Below the pieces are notes generated by a model. The model was not told where the DNA came from. It made no database searches and saw nothing but the letters and a program-made list of their open reading frames with translations. From IMG/VR virus record IMGVR_UViG_3300045780_000002, positions 1-39,616 of that record: 39,616 nucleotides of DNA, one strand, 5' to 3'. The DNA is from a virus. This document shows positions 9,082 to 17,300 of this stretch, piece by piece; positions within the stretch are counted from its first letter, which is position 1, and each line of letters starts with the position of its first letter. The translations under genes were made by a program, and so were the position numbers.

Positions 9082-9372
9082 TCACTCGTCCCAATCTGGT
9101 AGTTCAACCGTCGAATTCGCCAGTTTATGAAAACAATCTCCCAAAAACTGTATTTTCCCGTCTGTGACGAAACTGTGGCAACGGTGCGGAGGATCGTCCG
9201 CATTGCAGTTAATCGACGGAGTGAATGTGGGCGCGTCAACCGATCCGTTCCATCCCCAACTTGCGTTACATCCGTTCTTTTTACCGTTGACCGTTACGCC
9301 GTGTCCGAATCCGCATCCGGGGCAATGAAAAACTAGATAATCAGGTTCGATCTGATGTATCTTTGCTCCCAT
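9082..9372 (-). CDS. DUF6527-like small metal-binding protein
   Basis: 96 aa with HCPGCGFGHG near the N-terminus, WGWNGSVDAPTFTPSINC in the middle and RCHSFVTDGKIQFLGDCFH near the end. That order (CPGCxxxH, W-W-G-S, P-T-F-x-P-S, CHxFVxDGxI, DCxH) matches the small family I know as DUF6527, frequent in phages and of unknown function. The conserved Cys and His suggest metal binding. The ATG overlaps the upstream stop (TAATG). The match is from memory. Confidence 0.7.
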   Translation of the reverse strand: MGAKIHQIEPDYLVFHCPGCGFGHGVTVNGKKNGCNASWGWNGSVDAPTFTPSINCNADDPPHRCHSFVTDGKIQFLGDCFHKLANSTVELPDWDE

Positions 9373-10691
9373 TATCCCTTATCCCCCTTCACATTGTACC
9401 GTCGCATATCCCTTTCTTGTGCTTGTCCTCGTTCTACAAGTACGTCACTGAAGGCTCCAAGAGAACGTAGTCTATTGTTTTCATTTGCGCAAGCAAGAAT
9501 AGCTGATTTCTCAAGTTCTAATGCTTGCTTCCATTCCTCTCCAGCAACCTTAAACATAGCCCTGCTTTGTGCAAAATTAAACATAATATCGGCATCACTT
9601 CTTGAAATTTGCAAGAAGTCAGTTCCTACGGTTGGCACTGGCGCATTCCCCAACACGGTCAATCCAATATTAGAATTTACAGGAGCAGCCACGAAATCCA
9701 TCCCACCTGAAACAATCACAGGCCCAAATCCCGTAGGATTAGAATCCCACTCAGGATCGTACCGATCTGCGCTTATAATAGAGTCAATACTTACCGCCTG
9801 ATTGTTTACTCTTCCTAGTTCGATCCAAGGAGTCTTCAACATCAACTGTAGACCGTCTTGGTATCTCTTGAGGCAGTATGCGGACCTTTCCCTATCGGTA
9901 CTTTCTTCCTCTTGTCCTAGAAGATCGGCTAACGCGCCAAATTCGATTACCCATGCGAAATCATTAGGAATGCCTATAAGCGTAGGAGTAGGCGGATTAA
10001 ACGATTCTCCAGACTGTAAAACTACCGCCTCATACGTTCCAGGTTGATCGGGTGGTATATCTACCTGCCACGACAAAGGAGGCTCTGACGACAAGGAAAA
10101 TGTTTGTGGAGTTCCTGATGAAAGTTGGTAAAGTGGTGCATTGAACCACTCATTTGCAACCGTGTCGTCTCGATAAAGAGTGTTCGGACTCCCGGAAACT
10201 GGTATATAGCGGACCCTTTCTACGTCTATCACGTTATCAGGAAGTTGCGTCCTAATCGTATTGGGAGTCAAAGCAATGCCAGAGGATAAAACTTGATTAC
10301 AGTTAGATACTTGGATCATTTCGTCGCGTCTACGCTGCAACGCTTGAGAAAGGACTGAGATCGAGAATTGGTTAGTTCCCGTCCACGTTCCTGTGGTGTT
10401 GCTCGGCTCCAAAAGTAGATACTCAAGTTCACCATAAATATAATTATCTGTGAGAGTTCTTAAACGTGGAGATCCTGTCAAACTTCCCAAAGAGTTCCAA
10501 AGCGAAGAGGAATTGTAATTGAAATCTTGCCTAAACGTCCATGTAAGACTGTTAAACTGACGTAGGCTCTGCTGTATATAATAAGTTAGCTCAGCTTGGG
10601 TCCAAAAACTGAAAGAGTTATCATTCAGCCTTTGAGAAAGCTGTGTTTGAGCCTGTGCGAGTGTGAGCCAACTAAAGGAACCATTCGACAT
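9372..10691 (-). CDS. Head-tail adaptor / tubular-type protein (second copy type)
   Basis: 439 aa. The N-terminus (LTLAQAQTQLSQRLNDNS then FWTQAELTYYIQQSLRQF) is the helical start typical of adaptor-like phage proteins, followed by beta-rich regions and a helical end containing EWKQALELEKSAIL. A different adaptor-type protein is encoded at 20627-21865, so the virion probably has two ring components. There is no SD: the ATG lies 6 nt after a TACAAT that could be a -10 box, and 12 nt after the stop of the upstream small gene. Confidence 0.65.
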   Translation of the reverse strand: MSNGSFSWLTLAQAQTQLSQRLNDNSFSFWTQAELTYYIQQSLRQFNSLTWTFRQDFNYNSSSLWNSLGSLTGSPRLRTLTDNYIYGELEYLLLEPSNTTGTWTGTNQFSISVLSQALQRRRDEMIQVSNCNQVLSSGIALTPNTIRTQLPDNVIDVERVRYIPVSGSPNTLYRDDTVANEWFNAPLYQLSSGTPQTFSLSSEPPLSWQVDIPPDQPGTYEAVVLQSGESFNPPTPTLIGIPNDFAWVIEFGALADLLGQEEESTDRERSAYCLKRYQDGLQLMLKTPWIELGRVNNQAVSIDSIISADRYDPEWDSNPTGFGPVIVSGGMDFVAAPVNSNIGLTVLGNAPVPTVGTDFLQISRSDADIMFNFAQSRAMFKVAGEEWKQALELEKSAILACANENNRLRSLGAFSDVLVERGQAQERDMRRYNVKGDKG

Positions 10692-10703
10692 AATCGTATT
10701 GTA

Positions 10704-10835
10704 CTACTTTTTAACGGAAAACTTCTTAGATTTTCCGCTTTTCTTTCCGATTTTCCTAACGCGCTTAGGAATCCCCGAAACCCTCTTGCGTCCTTTTCCT
10801 ACACTCTCAATATTGCAAGATTCAATTTCACTCAT
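10704..10835 (-). CDS. Very small basic protein, 43 aa
   Basis: Starts at an ATGA overlap with the upstream basic gene (ATG 10835, stop of the upstream gene 10832). After MSEIESCNIESVGKG the sequence is nearly all K, R, S, G and V (RKRVSGIPKRVRKIGKK and on to FSVKK). The RKRVSG segment echoes the RVAGK tails of neighbouring proteins. Coupling and composition support a real gene. Likely role: nucleic-acid or capsid-interior binding, inferred from charge only. Confidence 0.65.
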   Translation of the reverse strand: MSEIESCNIESVGKGRKRVSGIPKRVRKIGKKSGKSKKFSVKK

Positions 10836-11137
10836 TTGCTAGCCACCCGTTTCTTTTGAATCGTCTTTTTCGCGTTAGATTTATTTCTTACCGCTGTTTT
10901 CTGCGGAGATGTCTTCACAACCATCTTCTTTGCAGTTCCACCTACTTTTTTCTTGTCATCTTCAGCTTTTTTCCGAAAACTATCATTCGCCTTCTGAACC
11001 ATATCCTTGATGTACGAATCATTTTTCTTCGTGTTTTTTTCATAAGGTGGAACATAACTCAAAATCTTGTTCGTCCCGTTGTAGAACTTTCGGGCTAAAT
11101 CGATGAGTGGTTCCGCTGCTCCGTAGTCTTCTGGCAT
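10832..11137 (-). CDS. Small basic protein with KKRVASK tail
   Basis: 101 aa. The N-terminal half is moderately structured (AAEPLIDLARKFYNGTNKIL); the second half is strongly lysine-rich and ends KKTIQKKRVASK. It follows the previous basic gene by 1 nt and overlaps the next by ATGA, making a cluster of three coupled basic-protein genes. The tail matches those at 11139, 21879 and 22233. A DNA-binding or virion-internal role is plausible. Confidence 0.75.
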   Translation of the reverse strand: MPEDYGAAEPLIDLARKFYNGTNKILSYVPPYEKNTKKNDSYIKDMVQKANDSFRKKAEDDKKKVGGTAKKMVVKTSPQKTAVRNKSNAKKTIQKKRVASK

Positions 11138-11138
11138 A

Positions 11139-11342
11139 CTATCCTCTCTTTCCCGCTACACGCTTCCGAGAACTTTTCTTTCGTCCTGACTCCCTTGCTT
11201 TCGACAAAACAATCGCTTGCATCTGAGCTACAGCTTTCTTTTTGCCAAACTTCCTAGCCGTCTTCTTGAAAGTTTTTCCATTCCTTACTTCAAGAAAGTT
11301 TTTCTCTTTCGTCGCTTTCGATTTTCCTTCAATCAGTGGCAT
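11139..11342 (-). CDS. Small basic protein, GKSK...QAIVLSKARESG type
   Basis: 67 aa, SD GGAGG with 8-nt spacing. It starts MPLIEGKSKATKEKNF and has the segment MQAIVLSKARESGRKK before a basic tail ending RKRVAGKRG. Small phage proteins with an N-terminal GKSK and a QAxAIALSKARExG segment are widespread in environmental phages, and I place this one with them from memory. Function unknown. It is the first gene after the GC-rich lysis cassette and leads the basic-gene cluster. Confidence 0.75.
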   Translation of the reverse strand: MPLIEGKSKATKEKNFLEVRNGKTFKKTARKFGKKKAVAQMQAIVLSKARESGRKKSSRKRVAGKRG

Positions 11343-11477
11343 TTTTAACCTCCAAACACAAAGAGAGACAAGCTTGCGCTCGCCTCTCCCGATGGAATAA
11401 GTTTAACACAAACTTTCAATCAAAATGCAAGTTTTTATTCCGCTGCTCTGGCGCTACACCATGTCTCCTTTTTGGAT
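11343..11477 (-). other. Boundary gap with orphan SD and aborted start
   Basis: 135 bp between the lysozyme and the basic-gene cluster. On the minus strand an excellent SD (AAAAAGGAG) precedes ATG at 11462, but the frame stops after two codons (ATG GTG TAG). Base composition changes here from GC-rich to AT-rich. It reads like the scar of a lost gene at a module junction. Confidence 0.4.
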
Positions 11478-11909
11478 TTACACTTGATTCCACCACGCAA
11501 CCTCTTGCGCACGCCGCTTGACCAAGCCGGGAAGCTTTACCGTCCCGGCGTACACCCAATGCGGCAACTCATCTGGCACATTCGCCAGTCCATGCGAAAG
11601 CATCGTGCGCAGTCGGCCAAACCCTTCGTTGTAGCAGAAGCTCACCAGCGCATCAAACTGCCCCTGCGTCAGATGCCCATCCACAAAGAGCGAGTTGATC
11701 TGCGCATCGAAGCTCACAATGTCCTCATCGAAGAGGATGACCGCTTGTCCGGTTGTGATGCCATTCACATAGGTGTGCGTGGCTATCTCTTTGGGCGTGA
11801 GCTTATGGCCAAATCCGATTGTGGGGAATCCGTTCGCATCATTGTAGAGGCCCGTCCGCAGCCCCTCCCATCCCATGATTGCGTTCCTGCATTGCTCACT
11901 TGATTGCAT
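11478..11909 (-). CDS. Endolysin, GH24 T4-type lysozyme
   Basis: 143 aa, cleaving the N-acetylmuramic acid to N-acetylglucosamine bond of peptidoglycan at lysis. The GH24 catalytic set is present with the right spacing: Glu15 in GWEG, Asp24 in YNDANG and Thr30 in PTIGFGH. Later comes the conserved region around LTQGQFDALVSFCYNEG. No signal peptide or N-terminal anchor, so it should need a holin; candidates lie just upstream. SD GGAGG precedes the ATG. GC-richer than the head and tail genes. Confidence 0.93.
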   Translation of the reverse strand: MQSSEQCRNAIMGWEGLRTGLYNDANGFPTIGFGHKLTPKEIATHTYVNGITTGQAVILFDEDIVSFDAQINSLFVDGHLTQGQFDALVSFCYNEGFGRLRTMLSHGLANVPDELPHWVYAGTVKLPGLVKRRAQEVAWWNQV

Positions 11910-11927
11910 GGTGCCTCCATCAGCCGC

Positions 11928-12101
11928 CTATCCTACGACGGTCACGTTCGCTTTGAGCAGTTCGACTGTATTTTGAAACGCAGTCATCAGAACCTCTGGC
12001 TTGATATTCAGCGGATAAACGGAACCGGATCGGGCCATTCCCGCCATGACGCAATCGCAGATCATGTCCAGCACATCAATCAGATTTACGTCTGGGAGCA
12101 C
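11928..12101 (-). CDS. Hypothetical protein with uncertain start
   Basis: From the GTG at 12101 the product is 57 aa (MLPDVNLIDVLDMICDCV through LLKANVTVVG). The frame stays open back to a TGA at 12156-12158, and the extra residues (APNKFEGSFKRPEPV) also look coding, but no ATG, GTG or TTG starts them and there is no good SD. Either a rare start codon, a sequence error, or a gene that lost its start. No family recognised. It lies between the 74-aa protein and the lysozyme. Confidence 0.5.
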   Translation of the reverse strand: MLPDVNLIDVLDMICDCVMAGMARSGSVYPLNIKPEVLMTAFQNTVELLKANVTVVG

Positions 12102-12178
12102 TGGTTCCGGGCGTTTGAACGATCCCTCGAACTTGTTCGGGGCCGGGCCTATGCCTCACGCAGCAGCCCCGTGGATGG

Positions 12179-12403
12179 TTAAGCCGTTCCGCCGTGAATC
12201 CCCATCGGGCCGCTGAACCTGAAGCCTTTGGCGGCGTCCGCAATTTCCTTAACGTCGGTCTGGACACCAGCAACGGACGCCGAAATGGAATCCGCCGCCG
12301 TGCCGAGCTTGACCACCGTTGCCGCGAGCTTTTCAAGCAGGCCCGCAACGTCCGCACCGGGGATCGTGACCGTGATGGTGATGGTCTGAATGGACTGATC
12401 CAT
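12179..12403 (-). CDS. Hypothetical protein in lysis cassette, 74 aa
   Basis: Starts at an ATG overlapping the lipoprotein stop (TAATG). N-terminal beta-like stretch (SIQTITITVTIPGADV), then an amphipathic helix rich in A, V, T and D (LLEKLAATVVKLGTAADS), and a Gly-rich end. No signal peptide, and no clear membrane segment. Probably a coiled-coil or oligomerising small protein. The tight coupling to the lipoprotein gene suggests they work together; unknown function. Confidence 0.65.
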   Translation of the reverse strand: MDQSIQTITITVTIPGADVAGLLEKLAATVVKLGTAADSISASVAGVQTDVKEIADAAKGFRFSGPMGIHGGTA

Positions 12404-13032
12404 TACAGACCTGCCGCCAGCAGCGCAGACTCCCCGCGATGCACTTGATACGCAGCCATGAATTGAGGCTCCCCATAGTGCTGAGCCACCAGCGCAATGC
12501 TCTGCCGCTCATCAAGCAACGGTAGCACCTGCGAGAGCTTGGGCGCGGTCACTGAGGCTGGGGTTAACGTGCTGCCTTTGATCCCTATGATGAGCGCCAG
12601 AATCGCCGATACCCCTGTCAGACCCGCGTTGAGCTTGGTAAGTATCGCCTGCTGACTGGCAGGATTGCTCACCCTGATCGACGCCAGTACCGCCGCATTG
12701 ATATTGGTCTGGAGTGCTAACGCCTGAGCTTGAAGCTGCTGTAGGGTCGTTGCGCCGGGGTTCGCAAGGTAAGTCTTCGCCTGGGCCGAGAGAAGATTTT
12801 GGCCGACAATCAATCCCGCAATGAGGGGCTGGATAATCAACGCGTCCTGCGGAAGCAGCGTCGATGCAATGCCGCCGAGCTCCGTCAGGGCCGAGTCAAT
12901 CACCGGCGTCCAGTTGACGATCTGCTGGGCGTTGCTCGTCATAGAGCAGCCCGTAGTTGAGGCCGTACTGCCTAGCATGAGAATAGCGATGAGCGCCCAT
13001 GCGCCGAGCTTCGATTGCAAATTGGATTTCAC
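12403..13032 (-). CDS. Putative phage lipoprotein
   Basis: 209 aa from a GTG with AGAGG 7 nt upstream. A longer frame exists to 13122 but its extra N-terminus is Arg/Pro-rich and has no SD. The start is a signal sequence: KSNLQSK, hydrophobic core LGAWALIAILMLG, then ASTTGC, which could be a lipobox (Thr at -3 is unusual). The mature part is Ala/Leu/Gln/Thr-rich with a second hydrophobic segment (GVSAILALIIGI). Within the lysis cassette it might be an outer-membrane spanin partner or a superinfection-exclusion lipoprotein; neither is established. Confidence 0.65.
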   Translation of the reverse strand: MKSNLQSKLGAWALIAILMLGSTASTTGCSMTSNAQQIVNWTPVIDSALTELGGIASTLLPQDALIIQPLIAGLIVGQNLLSAQAKTYLANPGATTLQQLQAQALALQTNINAAVLASIRVSNPASQQAILTKLNAGLTGVSAILALIIGIKGSTLTPASVTAPKLSQVLPLLDERQSIALVAQHYGEPQFMAAYQVHRGESALLAAGL

Positions 13033-13073
13033 AGTGATGCCTCTTTTCTGCGGGTTGTGCGCCGGGGCGCGGG

Positions 13074-13172
13074 TTACTGGTTGCCAATGCCGAGGCCGAA
13101 TGCTATCACCAGCGCGGCACAAGCGATTCCTATAAAAGCTACGAAATACAGCGGTCCACGGTCTGCGTTCAT
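13074..13172 (-). CDS. Tiny membrane protein, 32 aa
   Basis: MNADRGPLYFVAFIGIACAA and on to GLGIGNQ: one transmembrane helix covering nearly the whole protein after a short charged start. GAGG lies 5 nt before the ATG, and the upstream gene's stop is 7 nt before the ATG. Its location between the holin-like protein and the lipoprotein makes a lysis-accessory or holin-regulator role possible. The good SD and position support it as a gene. Confidence 0.6.
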   Translation of the reverse strand: MNADRGPLYFVAFIGIACAALVIAFGLGIGNQ

Positions 13173-13179
13173 TGTGGCC

Positions 13180-13407
13180 TCACTGCTTGTTGATGGCCGC
13201 GAGATCCACGGCATGCGCTTCGATGGTGGCTGTTTGGGTTTGCGCTACAGTTGAATGCGCGTCAAAGTCCTTGGCGAAAAGTCCGAGCGCCACAGGGACA
13301 AGGCACGCGACATAACCCTGCCACGTATGCTCGCCGCTGTAGTTTGCGGCAGCCATCAGCAATGCGCCGATTGCGCCGATGAGTGACGTTTTCCAGTTTG
13401 CTGGCAT
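13180..13407 (-). CDS. Holin-like small membrane protein
   Basis: 75 aa with SD AAAGGAG. Two hydrophobic stretches: TSLIGAIGALLMAAA (about residues 7-21) and GYVACLVPVALGLFA (about 31-45), then a polar Ala/Thr/Gln-rich tail. The pattern, starting with NWKTSLIGA, is that of small membrane proteins often found beside phage endolysins and called holins or putative holins. It would release the leaderless lysozyme to the periplasm. The holin role is inferred from topology and neighbourhood. Confidence 0.6.
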   Translation of the reverse strand: MPANWKTSLIGAIGALLMAAANYSGEHTWQGYVACLVPVALGLFAKDFDAHSTVAQTQTATIEAHAVDLAAINKQ

Positions 13408-13488
13408 AGCTGTTCTCCTTTACCGAATGATCTGCCGATATTAAAGGCTCCCGGCTGGCCTATGCGCTATCCGTAGACAGCCGCAATC

Positions 13489-13650
13489 TCACTGCTTCCG
13501 TGCTTGCAAACGTCCTACATCCCGGTAGGCTTTTACCGCATCTTGCAAATGACGCGCAACCAGGCTCTTAAGCGACAGATGCAATTGATGCGCTAACATC
13601 TTTAGCTCATCATGCAATTCACCGGGAATGTAGACTTGCTTAGGCTTCAC
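13489..13650 (-). CDS. Ribbon-helix-helix (CopG/Arc-like) regulator, apparently leaderless
   Basis: 53 aa from a GTG at 13650: MKPKQVYIPGELHDELKMLA then a helix with LSLKSLVARHLQDAV. A short beta strand (KQVYIP) followed by two helices with a conserved SLK turn is the ribbon-helix-helix fold of CopG/Arc/ParD repressors, which bind DNA as dimers. An in-frame GTG at 13746 has no SD and runs through the promoter, so the short form is preferred. The GTG sits 7-8 nt after the -10 box, so the mRNA probably has no leader. It may repress its own promoter and perhaps lysis genes. No partner toxin is evident. Confidence 0.65.
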   Translation of the reverse strand: MKPKQVYIPGELHDELKMLAHQLHLSLKSLVARHLQDAVKAYRDVGRLQARKQ

Positions 13651-13686
13651 AAATACACTTTTACACTTTTTACTCTGCGTTGTCAA
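13648..13686 (-). promoter_or_regulatory. Promoter with 8-bp tandem repeats before the RHH gene
   Basis: TTGACA (13686-13681), 17-bp spacer, TAAAAG (13663-13658), start codon 7-8 nt further. From the spacer through the -10 run two copies of AAAAGTGT in tandem, with a looser third (ATTTGTGA) at the start codon. Short tandem repeats overlapping the -10 are what an autoregulating ribbon-helix-helix protein would bind. Confidence 0.6.
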
Positions 13687-13783
13687 GCGGTTCCTCTTCG
13701 GTTTCCTCGACAGGCTCGACGGGTTCGACGGGCGCTTCTTTTGCACAAGAGATCGGTTCTTTTTTCGGCGGAATTGGCAACAT
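13670..13783 (-). CDS. Small acidic proline-rich protein, 37 aa
   Basis: MLPIPPKKEPISCAKEAP, then a Pro-Val-Glu repeat (VEPVEPVEETEEEP) and LDNAE. GAGGTG lies 4 nt before the ATG, and the gene fills the space between the membrane protein and the RHH gene. Its last codons contain the TTGACA of the RHH promoter. Such acidic P/E tails are found on phage proteins that meet basic partners, but the role here is unknown. Confidence 0.5.
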   Translation of the reverse strand: MLPIPPKKEPISCAKEAPVEPVEPVEETEEEPLDNAE

Positions 13784-13791
13784 GATTCACC

Positions 13792-14226
13792 TCAGTAGTT
13801 CGGTTGGTTGTAGGAGATCGGCGCGGGCTTCTCTTTCAGGGCCATCGTGCCGGGCGGGGTGAGCTTGCTATGCGGCGCGGGCGGGGCTGCTGTGGCCGTG
13901 CCGGGGGAAGTGTCAATATGCGGCTGGGAATAGGGTGCATCTGGCGAACAAGGGATGTTTAATCGATAGCAGATTCGGTCAAACTTTTTATCTTGAATCG
14001 ACTGCGCGGCTTGAATGGATTTGATGGTTTCTCCATGTAGCTTCAATGTATTCAGCACATCACCGATTTGAATTCCGATGACAATCAAGCTGATAAGGAT
14101 GGTAAGTCCAACGCCGATTACTTCGATATTGGCCCGCACCCTTTTCAGAAACGCGGATAGCAGCGCTCCAGATCCCGCACTATCGGGCGTCTGCTGCGGT
14201 CTCGTGTTGTTTTGCTCATCTGCCAT
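13792..14226 (-). CDS. Single-pass membrane protein, possible spanin/holin component
   Basis: 144 aa from the ATG with GAGGGG at 7-nt spacing (an in-frame start 15 nt upstream is less well placed). Polar N-terminus (ADEQNNTRPQQTPDS), one strong transmembrane helix (about residues 38-60, VIGVGLTILISLIVIGI), then a helical region (LKLHGETIKSIQAAQSIQDK) and a Pro/Ala/Thr-rich end. This topology fits an inner-membrane spanin or an accessory holin. It is first in the lysis cassette. Identity uncertain. Confidence 0.55.
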   Translation of the reverse strand: MADEQNNTRPQQTPDSAGSGALLSAFLKRVRANIEVIGVGLTILISLIVIGIQIGDVLNTLKLHGETIKSIQAAQSIQDKKFDRICYRLNIPCSPDAPYSQPHIDTSPGTATAAPPAPHSKLTPPGTMALKEKPAPISYNQPNY

Positions 14227-14310
14227 CTGCTTTCCCCTCACTCGTAGTCTCCAACCCCGCCACCGATTACTGGATACAACGGGTGTTGCTAGTTACGCGT
14301 CGAACATTGC

Positions 14311-17300
14311 CTAGCCGTGGTATTGCATCGTCGCCTGTGTATATGTTGGAGGTGTGCTGCACCCCACTCCCGCTGTGGACATGCGGTAGCGCAGCACATG
14401 ACCTGCCGTTGCCGACACGGAAATAACTCCACTATCCCATGGCCCAGAAGAACCATTGCTCAACGTCACCGAGGTTAGAATGTTGGAGCTAGTCTGATCG
14501 AAGATAGACACAATTGGCTGTGTGCTACACCCCGTTAAGAGATTGTTTGCCGTTACTTCCAGTCTTACGATAGTTATATTTGCAGCTAAAGTCATTTGAG
14601 AGCCAGATCCTGTGGACGTAATTCCACCGAAGGTTATTGGAGACCACGTAGAATAATAAGATGTACTCCCCGCAGGTAACTCGCTTGACGAGATGGTTCC
14701 GCCTGGCGCAATCGTCACGACTCGCGAACCTGTCCCATCGGATGATGTGAGTGTAGTGTCTGCCGCGCTGAAGTGAAGACCAGCATTGAAGCGTGTGAGT
14801 AGCTGAGCCGCGTCAGTGATCGACCCAGCGGCCTGTTGGTAAACATGCGCTGTAGCAGAGTAGGCCGACGATCCATTCGGTGCGAAAATTATCTCTTCTA
14901 CCCCGTTCGTTATTGGAATAAAAGCCAGTGCGCCGTCTGTTGTCGTGTTATCTGTGAATACCGCCGCATAGTAGCCTGGAAGACCTGAAAACGTGGGCTG
15001 ATAGCCTGTTACGGAGCTGGCAAGCCAAGTGTTCGCAGTAGGAACCTGACCAGTTAATTGCACATTGCAGATACCAGAACCATGAACCCCGAAGCATAGC
15101 GACTGGCTTGGTTTTAGAAACAAAGGAGCCACCGCGCTCGGCTGTCCCGTTCCTGTTGTCATTGCTTCTAGATTCGCGCCGCTCCAATCATCTCCTAGAG
15201 GTGCGATAATTGTAGACCAATCCCAGACAGACCTGCCGAAAACAGTAGCCATATTCTCAGCCATGCTGTATTTTATATTGCCGAAACTAAGGCGAAAAAA
15301 GTAGTTTTTAACGTCTTTTGCTGACATGTCCAATCCATATAAATGGCCACCTAGTCCGCCATCATAAGCATAGTTAGAGTCAATGGTAAACGCGGATAAT
15401 CCGGGACCGTTGCTAACATTGTGAACGTGTACTCCACCAGCGAAATCGATGTATGAGGAGTTCTCGATATTCTGCGTATCCATCATCACGACTCTGTGGT
15501 CAGGTGGTTGCAAGATTGTATCTCCGGAAGCGAAACTAGAGACAGCATTAGTATCCAGCCACCCAGTAAAAGTTGGGCAGGTCGATGCACACCCTGCAGT
15601 GGTGACTCCATCGACCGCAAGCGTCGAGTTTGTCATGGTGAACGTGGGCGCTGTGGTATAGACAGGACCACCAGATTTAATTGTCACAACGCTTGTCACT
15701 GTACCGCTAGATCCTACAGCGATTTGAATCTCAGCACAGGCTAAATTACCTGTAGATGGTGTTGTGGGAGGGGTTGCACAAGTAAGACCGGCACTTAATC
15801 CACCAGTACCGTAAATCTGATATGTTGCCGGTGTAATTCCTGAGCCTCCATTTGCCACAGCGTTCAAGAATGTGCCCAGTGATTGGAATGATCCGCTGGT
15901 TGTATATCCAACCCCACCAGAGGCAACCGAGTCAGTTAGAATTGCTCCATTTGCGTCCACCGTCAGAACGTTTACTGATCCTCCAGATGCGGAGGTTCCT
16001 TGCTTGAGCGATAAAACATCTCCCGCCTGATACTGCTGGCCGCTTGATGCAGGTGAAACCCCACCTACGCTTCCGCCTCCACCTAGTGATGTAATAGTGA
16101 ACATCGCTCCAGAGCCATGGCCTCCAGTTGTTGTGGGGGTTGACAAGGTAATATCATTCACGGATGTAGCCGGAATAAGCACGAAAGGCTGACTCGCGGT
16201 ATTAGCGCTTATTAGACGAATATCGTAGCCGTTTTCGATTGTCACAGAGGTGCTGCTATTAACTGCGGTGACACGCTGTGGATGTCCCCAGCACGCCCCG
16301 TCTATAATGACATCGTCGCCTTGGCACGGTCCTGACGTAGGTGTCAGATTGATGTTCCCCGCGCAAGTAGTAGTTCCATTTTGCATTGACGCGCCAGTCG
16401 CATTGACTAAATTGTTATACCCCGGCCAGATTGCTGATGGGTGGATTCCGGTGAACGGCGTATTAGCTGCAATGGTGTTTGTACCAGTGAGTTCCAGCGT
16501 CAATCCGCCGCTGCCTGGACCCGTTGCTCCTGTGCCGCCTGTGAAATTTATTATCCTGCACGATGATCCGGCTGCGCCGATAACTCCGGTAATCTGCGTG
16601 ATGTTAATCAGTGCGCCTGTGCCTGATCCGGCGTAGGTGCTGACTGTCGTGCTGAGGTTATTCGCCACCGCGCATCCTGATCCTGTTGGAAGGGTGCTCA
16701 AAATATAAGATGTTGGCTGACCACTACCATCTACCGTGCTCACAGTGGCCACTGCTCCTGTGCAACCTGATTGAATGATATTTAAGATCTCTCCTGGAAG
16801 ATACCCAGTGGCACCTGTCCCGGTGGGCGCGGAAACCGCATAGATCGCCCCTGGATTAGAAAAACTGAGGAATTGACCTGTAGCCCCGTTCATTGATCCG
16901 TTGTAGACCGGAGCATATCCAGCCGCGTTAGAGCCAGATATTAGAAGCCATCCAATAGGGTTCAAAGAACTCATGCTGGGTGCTCCGCTAAAAGTAGCAG
17001 TATTACCAGACATGGTTACTGTGCCCGTATTAACGATCTTGCTTACATCCCATATCGTTCTTGCCCCGGCGGAAAAATTCTCATGCATGGCCGACGGACC
17101 ATCATACGTCAAAACATTACCACTGCCCAGTCCAGAGTTAAGGGTTGCTGTCATCACATACGGCCACGTCGCTGTAACAAATTGTCCAGCTTGACAAGCT
17201 GATATAGAGGTTCCTCCACTTAGTTTTCCCATTCCTCCAGCACAGTATATACTCCCGTAGACACCAATAAGATCGCCCTCGCCAAGTCCCACTCCGTAGT

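Noticed and set aside
11472-11903. Plus-strand frame of 143 codons
   Set aside because: Exact antisense of the lysozyme gene in GC-rich DNA; the minus frame has the GH24 catalytic residues.
12403-13122. Longer 239-aa version of the lipoprotein
   Set aside because: The extra 30 residues precede the signal sequence and are Arg/Pro-rich; the GTG at 13032 has an SD and puts the signal at the N-terminus.
13489-13746. Longer 85-aa version of the RHH protein
   Set aside because: Its extra N-terminus is read through the promoter and the 37-aa gene, is Lys/Arg/Ser-rich and has no SD.
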